From Anadara kagoshimensis (taxonomy: Eukaryota > Mollusca > Bivalvia > Arcoida > Arcidae), in contig CM037868.1 in the NCBI GenBank assembly GCA_021292105.1, forward strand, positions 37,632,763-37,696,762: DNA of 64,000 bases, in the 5' to 3' direction. Under the pieces are notes generated by a model. It was not told the origin of the DNA. It ran no database searches and saw nothing but the letters and a program-made list of their open reading frames with translations. Every line of letters starts with the position of its first letter. The stretch's first letter is position 1. Shown one piece after another: positions 1 through 11,400 of this stretch. The position numbers were made by a program, and so were the translations under genes.

Positions 1-227
1 CATGTATTTTGATCAATTTGGAATACCGCAAAACTTTATTTCTATGACTGAAATATGACATGGAAATTATATCATAAATCTATGGGAGATTGTCATCAAA
101 TGAATGACAATATGGATGGCAATGTATATATATTGTATAATACCCGTCATGTTATGTACAACGTAACCAAATAAATACAGTTATTTTAAAGTCATTATCT
201 CTAAACAAATAACATTAACAAAATTGA

Positions 228-541
228 TTGATTGATCAAATGGGGTTTTTACGTCCCAGTAAGTAATATTTCATTTATATCGAGAAGCCACCAGCTGTAG
301 TTGAAGTGGCATAAATTTTGAACTTTTGCAGTGCGCTCAATACAATGTGCGGGGGTGATTTTTTTAACGTGACACACCTGCCGTGACATTGGACACCGGT
401 TTCAAAGTCTCTCCATGACTTTCCATTTCAAAAGCCTGAGTGCTTAGCGAAAGAACAATCACTACCTATTTTCAAGTCTTGGTCAGACCCGACCAGGACC
501 TCCGAAATATGGAGCGAGCACTTTATCAACTTGGCTACCGT
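228..541 (-). mobile_element. R1 SINE, reversed
   Basis: GGGGTTTTTACGTCCCAGTA, AGTGCTTAGCGAAAGAACAA, GTCTTGGTCAGACCCGACCA and GGAGCGAGCACTTTATCAAC. Confidence 0.88.
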
Positions 542-639
542 ATACGAAGTGGTAGAACAAAAAGAGACTTGTGATCAGTGAAGGTAGGCCATACCTATCT
601 TATCTGGATAATCATATCTGGGTCATACGACACTGGACT

Positions 640-1102
640 ACAGTATAGACATGTCGAAAGTTAAACACCGAGATAACGAAAATAAGTCGGAGCAGAACTC
701 GATCGTAAAACGGCGGAGATGGGGATAGGTAGTGGCTGAACAGGTGCCGAGAGATATGAACATGTACCAACTGCCCAAAGGCTGCCGAAATATAGCATTA
801 AGCTGCCAATTTGGCAGATATGTTTAGCCGTGTGTTAAACTTTCGACAGGACTGAACTGTACGCTTTTATCACTTTTAGTACACAACTGTCGAAAGTTTA
901 ACACAGAGCTTGGGAAGAGAAATCAATTCTAGGCAGTCAAGTGGCTGAAATATGGGTATATTTAGTGACCAAAATAGATAGATAGCAGCTTCCGAGAAGC
1001 TGTCCAGGTATGGATAACAGGGGGGGGGGGGGGGGCTGAGAGAAGTCGCAGACTCGGTATTAATCTGTTAGCTTATAGTTAAACTTTGGACAGATTAGTA
1101 CC
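640..1102. repeat. Two R4 elements in succession
   Basis: 640-862: ACATGTCGAAAGTTAAACAC to GTTAAACTTTCGACAGGACT. 884-1102: ACAACTGTCGAAAGTTTAAC to TTAAACTTTGGACAGATTAG. A run of 16 G lies at 1021-1036 in the second. Confidence 0.75.
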
Positions 1103-1379
1103 GTTAATTGAATTTTGATCATATTTAACATAAGGAAGTTTAATTCCCATCATCTGTATAGATTTTATATCGCTTCATTTAAGAATGCAACGCATATAGT
1201 ACACGAAGTTAGTTCCTTCTTTGAGGTAAGAACTTTGAGGTAAATATTGGAAATTTAGTCTAAAGTAGAATTTATGATCTTGTATCTTGTTCCCGTGGTC
1301 TCTCGGAAGTTTGTTAAACGGGAAAACCCGTTCTATTTTCTCACAGTAAGTAATTAAGCCCATACTTAATGCCTTGGAA

Positions 1380-1562
1380 AACAGTCAAACCTGTCTATAA
1401 AAGCCACCCAAGGTGATCAGCATATGTGGCCTTTATGGGGAGGTAGCCTTTAAATCGGCTTCAATTAATATTAAAAACGAACAATTGAGATAGAATTCTA
1501 CTGGCCTTTATAAGCAGGTGTCCCATATATAGAGGCGGTCTTTGAGGCAGATTGAACTGTAC
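1380..1562. repeat. R5 TIR element
   Basis: ACAGTCAAACCTGTCTATAA and GAGGCAGATTGAACTGTACA are inverted ends; AAAAGCCACCC and TACTGGCCTTTATAAGCAGG inside. Confidence 0.75.
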
Positions 1563-1568
1563 ATTGTA

Positions 1569-1880
1569 GTATAAAATATTGTAACTCTGTTGGTAGATGC
1601 TCGCTCTGTATGTGTGAGGTCGTGGGTTCGAACCTTGAAAATAGTGACTTCTATCGCAAAGCACTCGGTATTCAGAAATGAAAGCCACGGGGTCCGGGGT
1701 GGAGAGACATTTCAAACCCGATGTCCTTGTGGCACGTTAAAGAATCCTACCTGCATACTGTCCTGAGGGCACTGAAATGGTAAAAAATCCTGCCACTTCT
1801 ATAGATGGCAACTTCTCTGTATAAGTAAAATATTCTTGAATAGAACGTAAAATCCCATTTAATTAAGTCATCATTGTCTC
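1569..1880 (+). mobile_element. R1 SINE, degraded
   Basis: TCTGTTGGTAGATGCTCGCT, GTCGTGGGTTCGAACCTTGA, AAAGCACTCGGTATTCAGAA and GTATAAGTAAAATATTCTTG. Confidence 0.85.
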
Positions 1881-1884
1881 CATT

Positions 1885-2395
1885 GATACAAGAAGTGCCG
1901 GTTACTAGACCTTTCGGAATACCTGATCTCACTTCCCTGAGGAAAGTTCACGTGTAAAACTCGTTTTTTCGTTTTTATTCGTATTTATTATCCAATTTTC
2001 AAAGTTTTTACTATGATTTGAGATTGCGATTTGGACATGGAACCGTCGGTATGTTTTGATTGAATAATAACGCACAAAAACAAAAATTCATATAAACTAG
2101 ATTAAAATCTTGCTTTAAAATGATGTAACAAATGGAAGATTTTTTTTAGTCCTTCTAAAGTCAGGAAGTATAAGTGTTTTGTTTTTGCTCTTTTAACGTT
2201 TGTATCACTTGCGTTGTGTCGTGTTCTATTTGGCAACGATGGCTGTTTTTTGTGTTTTGTTTGTTTTTGACAACGGTAGCCGTTTTTCCTCTTCCACAGT
2301 GTCATATTATTTTTTAGCATTTGTTTGTTGCTCACTACTTCAGTTTAAGAAATAAATTCCCTTTTTAATTTTATTTGTTTGACAAACAGGTGACG
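1885..2395. other. Upstream region of the CIDE-N gene
   Basis: Contains an R2 fragment (1933-2070, AAAGTTCACGTG and GATTTGGACATGGAACC) and AT-rich sequence. No clear TATA box or promoter was found. Confidence 0.5.
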
Positions 2396-2468
2396 ATGTT
2401 ACATCGAGGACATTACATTTTGTTGCTGATCAGTCTGCATGTTACTGGAAGTCCCGCAGCTCAAGAAG
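2396..2468 (+). CDS. Exon 1: signal peptide
   Basis: ATG at 2396 opens a short basic start (MLHRGH) and a hydrophobic core (YILLLISL), ending in TGSPAAQE before a donor GTAATT. It ends in phase 1, matching exon 2. Too short to appear as a long ORF. Confidence 0.75.
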
Positions 2469-5400
2469 GTAATTACATAATAATATAATACCAGTGTTCT
2501 TATCTTATCTTATCTTATCTTATCTTATCTTATCTTATCATCTCATCTCATCTCATCTCATCTCATCTCATCTCATCTCATCTCATCTCATCTCATCTTA
2601 TCTTATCTTATCTTATCTTATCTTATCTTATCTTATCATCTTATCTTATCTATATTCGACACCTTTTAATAGGCCATAGGTGCATTTTAATAATTGTCAG
2701 CCAGATCACACCAGCCTACACCGATGTGACCATGACTGGCAGTGTGTATTGTCAGCCAGATCACACTAGCCTACACCGATGTGACCATGACTGACAGTGT
2801 GTATTGTCAGCCAGATCACACTAGCCTACACCGATGTGACCATGACTGGCAGTGTGTATTGTCAGCCAGATCACACTAACCTACACCGATGTGACCATGA
2901 CTGGCAGTGTGTATTGTCAGCCAGATCACACTAGCCTACACCGATGTGACCATGACTGACAGTGTGTATTGTCAGCCAGATCACCCTAGTCTACACTGAT
3001 GTGACCATGACTGGCAGTGTGTATTGTCAGCCAGATCACACTAGACTACACCGATGTGACCATGACTGAGAGTGTGTATTGTCAGCCAGATCACACTAGT
3101 CTACACCGATGTGACCATGACTGGCAGTGTGTATTGTCAGCCATATCACACTAGCCTACACTGATGTGACCATGACTGGCAGTGTGTATTGTCAGCCAGA
3201 TCACACTAGACTACACCGATGTGACCATGACTGGCAGTGTGTATTGTCAGTCAGATCACACTAGCCTACACCGATGTGACCATGACTGACAGTGTGTATT
3301 GTCAGCCAGATCACACTAGACTACACCGATGTGACCATGACTGGCAGTGTGTATTGTCAGCCAGATCACACTAGCCTACACCGATGTGACCATGACTGGC
3401 AGTGTGTATTGTCAGCCATATCACACTAGCCTACACCGATGTGACCATGACTGACAGTGTGTATTGTCAGCCATATCACACTAGCCTACACCGATGTGAC
3501 CATGACTGGCAGTGTGTATTGTCAGCCAGATCACACTAGCCTACACCGATGTGACCATGACTGGCAGTGTGTATTGTCAGCCAGATCACACTAGCCTACA
3601 CCGATGTGACCATGACTGGCAGTGTGTATTGTCAGCCAGATCACACTAGCCTACACCGATGTGACCATGACTGGCAGTGTGTATTGTCAGCCATATCACA
3701 CTAGCCTACACCGATGTGACACTGACTGACAGTGTGTATTGTCAGCCAGATCACACTAGCCTACACCGATGTGACCATGACTGGCAGTGTGTATTGTCAG
3801 CCAGATCACACTAGCCTACACCGATGTGACCATGACTGGCAGTGTGTATTGTCAGCCAGATCACACTAGACTACACCGATGTGACCATGACTGGCAGTGT
3901 GTATTGTCAGCCAGATCACACTAGCCTACACCGATGTGACCATGACTGGCAGTGTGTATTGTCAGCCAGATCACACTAGTCTACACCGATGTGACCATGA
4001 CTGGCAGTGTGTATTGTCAGCCAGATCACACTAGCCTACATTGATGTGACCATGACTGGCAGTATGTATTGTCAGCCAGATCACACTAGCCTACACCGAT
4101 GTGACCATGACTGGCAGTGTGTATTGTCAGCCAGATCACACTAGACTACACCGATGTGACCATGACTGGCAGTGTGTATTGTCAGCCAGATCACCCTAGC
4201 CTACACCGATGTGACCATGACTGGCAGTGTGTATTGTCAGCCAGATCACACTAGCCTACACCGATGTGACCATGACTGGCAGTGTGTATTGTCAGCCAGA
4301 TCACACTAGCCTACACCGATGTGACCATGACTGGCAGTGTGTATTGTCAGCCAGAACACACTAGCCTACACCGATGTGACATGACTGGCAGTGTGTATTG
4401 TCAGCCAGAACACACTAGCCTACACCGATGTGACATGACTGGCAGTGTGTATTGTCAGCCAGAACACACTAGCCTACACCGATGTGACATGACTGGCAGT
4501 GTGTATTGTCAGCCAGATCACACTAGCCTACACCGATGTGACCATGACTGGCAGTGTGTATTGTCAGCCAGATCACACTAACCTACACCGATGTGACCAT
4601 GACTGGCAGTGTGTATTGTCAGCCAGATCACACTAGCCTACACCGATGTGACCATGACTGGCAGTGTGTATTGTCAGCCAGATCACACTAGCCTACACTG
4701 ATGTGACCATGACTGGCAGTGTGTATTGTCAACCAGATCACACTAGACTACACTGATGTGACCATGACTGACAGTGTGTATTGTCAGCCAGATCACACTA
4801 GCCTACACCGATGTGACCATGACTGGCAGTGTGTATTGTCAGCCAGATCACACTAGCCTACACCGATGTGACCATGACTGGCAGTGTGTATTGTCAGCCA
4901 GATCACGCTAGCCTACACTGATGTGACCCTAACTGGCAATGTGTATTGTCAGCCAGATCACACTAGCCTACACCGATGTGACCATGACTGCCAGTGTGTA
5001 TTGTCAGCCAGATCACACTAGCCTACACCGATGTGACCATGACTGGCAGTGTGTATTGTCAGCCAGAACACACTAGCCTACACTGATGTGACATGACTGG
5101 CAGTGTGTATTGTCAGTCAGATCACACTAGCCTACTCCGATGTGACCATGACTGGCAGTGTGTATTGTCAGCCAGATCACACTAACCTACACCGATGTGA
5201 CCATGACTGACAGTGTGTATTGTCAGCCATATCACACTAGCCTACACCGATGTGACCATGACTGGCAGTGTGTATTGTCAGCCATATCACACTAGCCTAC
5301 ACCGATGTGACCATGACAGACAGTGTGTATTGTCAGCCAGATCACACTAGCTTCACCGATGTGACCATGACTGGCAGTGTGTATTGTCAGCCAGATCACA

Positions 5401-8400
5401 CTAGCCTACACCGATGTGACCATGACTGGCAGTGTGTATTGTCAGCCAGATTACACTAGCCTACACCGATGTGACCATGACTGGCAGTGTGTATTGTCAG
5501 CCAGATCACACTAGCCTACACTGATGTGACCTTGACTGGCAGTGTGTATTGTCAGCCAGATCACACTATCCTACACCGATGTGATTATGACTGGCAGTGT
5601 GTATTGTCAGACAGATCACACTAGCCTACACCGATGTGACCATGAATGGCAGTGTGTATTGTCAGACAGATCACACTAGCCTACACTGATGTGACCATAA
5701 CTGGCAGTGTGTATTGTGCGTATGTCTGCTTTGTACTAGTGCGCACTAAGGGCGAGTTTTTAGGTGCTAGCTCACCGAGACGACAATTGCAGAGGTTGCA
5801 GCCTCACCGGTCCATTATCCTGACACCGGATAAGTCAGCAGCAATGTGAAATGAAGTGTTAGTTAATAGCACACTAGACGGCCGTTTCGGAATATAATTC
5901 CTCATCAGTAATGCTTGTACACCAAAATTGTGAAACTAACTTTTTTTGCAAGATGTTGAAAAAATGTCCAAAGGACAAAAATTTAACTAAGGAAATACTT
6001 TACATGAGATAGTATACCTAAGGTTTTGAGGATTTTACTTTTTGAAGGTTTTCTTTAAAATATTTGTAATAATGAACATTGGTTATTTATAAATGGAATG
6101 GATGAGACTCTTATATTAATTTAACCACATCAATGACTAATATTAAATTCCAATGTCTGCCAAAAGTAGGGGGTGCTCACATAAGTACCATAGACACACT
6201 GCTGGACATTTACTCCAATAGCCTATCAAAAGTCGGCAATTTTATAATATGACTAAAGCCACACCACTGAATATTTCCTCTAGTACCCGTCCAAAGTGGT
6301 CACAAAAGTACTATAGCTACACCACTTGACATTTACTCCAATATCCGGGTATCAAAAATTGGGAATTTTATAATAGTTCTAAAACCACAACACTGGGTAT
6401 TGGTTTTAGTTCCCGATAAGAGTCGGGATTCTTATAACCAGTTTTCAAAAATACTATATCTACACAAATGGACATTGTCAGCAAATAGTTAATCTATCAA
6501 GAGTACTACAAGACTTTAACCACGCTTCTGGACATTTACTCCATTGTCAGTCCAAAGTCAGGAGTTTTATAATCAGTCAAAATGGTTAAAGCACTAGAGA
6601 ACACAAAATGCAAGTCTAAGATGAACAGCAAAACAAGACATTATAGAAGATACGCCACTGATAAGAATACCCGACTGTAAATTAACCCTGTAGTTTATTC
6701 TAAGTAAGCATAGTATATAATATAGAACGGTGAACTACAAAATATGACACGTAATTCACATCAAATGATATCTGTTTCAGCTTGCAATAGTTACATTTTA
6801 AGACAGATGGGATCAAGTATTCATGCCCGACAACTCTTGGTGAAATCTACCGCTATACAAGGATCCGATAAAGTAGTATCCTTTAAGTGTCTTAGTAACG
6901 AGTTTTATCTGAATAAAAATGTCTACATAACTTGTTATTCCGGCGGTCAGTGGAATGATACCTTACCAAAGTGTTTAAGACGATGTCCGGAGATAGTACC
7001 CAGAAAACTGACCAATAGTGGACAACACATCAATGCTACTAACAACATTGTAAAGAGCACGGACGATAGGCGCCAAAACACAACTGTTTATCTGTCATGC
7101 GCAACGGATGGTTATGAACCGGAAACTACGCCATATTTGACATGTCTACCTAATTCATCTTGGGATAGAGCGGTTCCATTGTGTAAAAGTAAGTTGTCCT
7201 CTTTTTGTTTTACATATTATCTTTAAAACACAAAATTATGTTTTTTACAAATTACAAATAATGGTTTTTATTTACTTGTTAGTTTATTTATTAAATCATT
7301 TGGTTAAAAATTCGCTTGCCATTTACATTTTTTCTTGAAGTACCTTTGTGATCAAACTTGGGTTACTTTTGAAAACTTATTTGGTTGGTTGGTTGGTTGA
7401 ATGTTGCTTAACGTCGCATCAGCAATTTTTCAGCTATTCGCGACGAGAACTATTTTATTAATCTCTATGGATTAATCTATGAACAATTTTGTGTATGCAT
7501 GTGAAGTGCGAGTGTGTTGTATGGTCTGCCTTGTACTAGCGCGCACTCAGGGCAACTTTACCGTGCTAGCTCACAAAGTCAGTACGCCACAGACAAGCGT
7601 ACCACTACCCCAGTCCATTATACTGATACCAGGTGAACCAGTAAAGGCCAACGGTAAGGAAAATTCACTTTCCTACATGTGGTCCGAGGGGGGAGATTTA
7701 ATTTTCCTTACCGTTGGCCTTTACTGATTCACCTGGTATCAGTATAATGGACTGGGGGAGTGAAAACTTATGAAAAAATTTACTTTACTCACCAGGTGTG
7801 CCACCAAAACCGTTGCCATTGGAGACCAAGTTGACTATGATTTATGGATCGTTAGCAGGGTTGCTGTTTTTCCTTATAATTATAAATATAATAGTTGTAA
7901 TCATTTACAGAAGACGAAACAGGTAGTGATTATATAATTTGTATCAAGATGCATGAAAATATTTTTATAAAACATGTTGCCATGGGTATATTGCAAGCTT
8001 TGGCTCACAAAGGCCCTCAAAAGTTTTATGTCCGTCATTACAATATTGTTGATAAGTATGATGTCTCTGTATTTAAAAAAAAACCACTGCGGTAGCTCAG
8101 TTGGTAGAGTGCTCGCTCCGCAAGTGAGAGGTCGTGGGTTCGAACTCCGACCGGGTCTGACTCAAGACTTGAAAGTGGATAGTGACTGTACTTTCGTCAA
8201 GCACTCGGCATTACGAAATTAAAGTCACGGTTCTTTCTGATGGAAACTTAAAATAAACGATGTTCTGTGTCACGGTGGGCTTGGCACGATAAAGAACCCT
8301 GCTGTTTAATGCCATCAGCGCAACGCACAGGCAAAATTTCTGCACCTTCGCCTATAGCTGTCGATGTCTCGATATAAGTGAAATATTCTTTACTGGGACG

Positions 8401-11400
8401 TTAAACACCATTACTCAACTCAACTGTATTTAAAAATTATTCTGGATATACATTTGACGTCCCATAGTTACATTATGTTCCTTTAACTCCCAATTTCCTA
8501 TACGCGCACGGTGGGTGTAGCTAGATAAACAGAAGCTAACTTTTTTTGGAGCACCCGGTCTCACTTCCCTGGTGGTCTTTTGCGTGTTTAACCGAATTTG
8601 ACTGTTATAACGTTTTTACTTTGCGTTGGAATTGTTGTTTGGACATAGATTGGTATGTTTATTTTTACTTTGCGTTGGGATTGCGATTTTAACATGGATT
8701 GGCATGTTTGTTTTTACTTTGTTTGGAATTAACATTTTGACATTTATTAGTATGTTTGTTTTTTACTTTGCGTTGGAATTGTGATTTGGACATGGATTAG
8801 TATGTTTGTTTTTACTTTGCATTGTGATTGCGATTTTAACATGGATTGGCATGTTTGTTTTTACTTTGTTTGGAATTAACATTTTGACATTTATTAGTAT
8901 GTTTGTTTTTTACTTTGCGTTGGAATTGTGATTTGGACATGGATTGGTATGTTTGTTTTTACTTCGCATTGGAACTGTGATTTGGACATGGGTTGGTATG
9001 TTTGTTTTTACTTTGCGTTGGAATTGTGATTTGGACATGGGTTGGTATGTTTGTTTTTACTTTGCGTTGGAATTGTGATTTTGACATGGGTTGGTATGTT
9101 TGTTTTTACTTTGCGTTGGAATTGTGATTTGGACATGGGTTGGTATGTTTGTTTTTACTTTGCGTTGGAATTGTGATTTGGACATGGATTGGTATGTTTG
9201 TTTTTCCTTTGCGTTGGGATTGTTATTTGGACATTTATTGATATGTTTGTTTTTACTTTGCATTGGGATTGTGATTTTAACATGGGTTGGTATGTTTGTT
9301 TTTACTTTGCGTTGGAATTGTGATTTTGGACATGGATTGGTATGTTTGCTTTTGACTGCCTTTTTGAATTTTTGAACATATTTAATGATAAAGATAAAAT
9401 TTAAAAAACTTGTATTTGGCATTGATATATTAGACCGTTTTTTACCTTTGTTCATTTTTTCAGTAAGAAAGCTGTTCCCGAGGTATTTGAAGGTCAATAC
9501 CAAGCTCCTGAAAGGTGAGATGAATTTTTAAGTGTGCTTGTTTAAAAACATATTATATAATTTGTGTACTAGGACCGACTAAGGACTTCGACATCTAACC
9601 TTTCACCGGTTGAAATTTAAAGTCGTATTCCTTTTTCTAACAATATCTTTTATAGAAAAAACTACAAAAATACGGTCACCAAGTCTTATGTGAAATCTCG
9701 GAAACAATTGACGTCAAATGATGACGTCATGTGACGTGTGCCCTATTACACAGACTGTTCATGTACCTTGAGGAGTGATCTATAGATCCCGGTAACGGCA
9801 ATAACGTTCCATTATTTTTTCTGTCCATAGAATCTTCCCACCAAAAAACGGAAACGGGTAAGATCAATTATTCAATACAGTCCAACCTGCTTTAAAGGCC
9901 ACCTCTATATAAGGACCACCTGCTTATAAAGGCCAGTAGAATTGTATCCCAATTGTTCTTTATTCATAGAATTTGAAACTGTATGTTAAGGCCACCTGCC
10001 CATAAAGGTCAATTGTTCCCTTTATAGACAGGTTTGAATGTACTTCAATCGAAGCTTAAAAGCAGGTCACAATTAGTCAATCATCTACACATCATTAATA
10101 CTACCCTCTGTAAGTGGGAGATCGTGGGTTCGATCCAAGGGTCTGACCAAAGATTTGAAAGTGGGTAGCGACTGTACTTTCGCAAAGCACTCGGCTTTGC
10201 GTTGCGAAATGAAAGTCACCGTTCTTTCGGATGGGAACTTAGGATGGGAAATAATAGGTGTGATATGGTAATATATATATATATATATATGGTAGGTGTG
10301 GCACGATGAAGAACCCTGATGTATAAATGCCATCAAAGCATTGCACAGGCAAATCTCTGCACCTTCGCCTATAGCTGGCGACATCTCGATAAAAGTGAAA
10401 TATTCTTGAATCATAGGCGTAGGAGGGTTTTTAATATTGGGGGGGGGGGCCAAACCGAAGCTATGTCTATGTCGTACCGTATCGTTTTTTCAAAACTAAG
10501 TCTTGTCTAGACGCATTTTCAATGTATTGTGCATCTTTTTGATAGGTTAAAATACTGTGATATCAAGGCAATAAATAACTGTATGACACAAGTTCCATAA
10601 TCACCCCTCTCATTGGAGATGGATATCAGAAGCTGATCCAGAATTTTAGAAAGGGGGGCTTATGATGTGAGAGCCGAAGGCTCGAACCTTCTAGGGGGGT
10701 TCGGGGGCATGCTCCCCCGGAAAATTTTGAAAATGTGGCGCAAAAATCCTGCATTCTGGTGCAATCTGAGCTAAACAATATGTATTATTAGCGACATAAT
10801 GGGCTGAATCCGCCACTGGATATGGGGGGCAACCCTGGATTTTGACGCCCTTTTACAAGTATAATGATAAAATTTATAATTGATTGGTTACCAGAGCGAC
10901 ATTTCCTGTTAAAGCTCTTGTTTTTTTTGGTTTTTTTTTGTTTTCTTTTTTTTAGCACTTGCACTATAAACATAAACTATGATACAAAATTTCACACAAA
11001 ATATTGCGGGGGCCTGGCCCCCCCTTCTCTGACATTGGGGGGGCCCGGCCCCCGCTGGCCCCCCCCCTGCTCCTACGCCTATGTGAATGGGACGTTAAAC
11101 ATCATTACTTAACTAATACTACACGTGAGTGAAGACTAATTACTTCATAGCATACCGGAATATCATGTTTAACCTACCTACCTATCCTCTTCGCTCCACG
11201 TGGAGCATAAGGTCAATACAAGATTTGGCCATTCAGATCTGTTTTTTGCCTTTGACTCAGCCTCTCCCCAAGTCAGCTGCAGATCTTTCAGTTGACCTTC
11301 TACAGTTCTTCGCCATGTTGTTTTTGGCCTTCCGCGAGGTCTTTTCCCTTGGGGTGTCTATCTTAATGCTTCTTTGGTTATGCAGTCCCCTTCCATTCTA

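Noticed and set aside
2494-2679. Frame of 61 codons of Leu/Ser/Tyr/Ile repeats
   Set aside because: Pentanucleotide microsatellite.
4282-4581. Open frame of 99 codons with an 18-residue repeat (SVYCQPEHTSLHRCD)
   Set aside because: Arises from a run of 54-bp variants in the 55-bp minisatellite; other units shift frame and there is no splice support.
2685-5718. CRISPR-like regular repeat array
   Set aside because: Units are contiguous with no unique spacers, and the host is eukaryotic.
9057-9503. Minus- and plus-strand frames over the 49-bp repeat (KNKHTNPCP-like repeats)
   Set aside because: Produced by the R2 core repeat; similar frames appear at 28110-28316 for the same reason.
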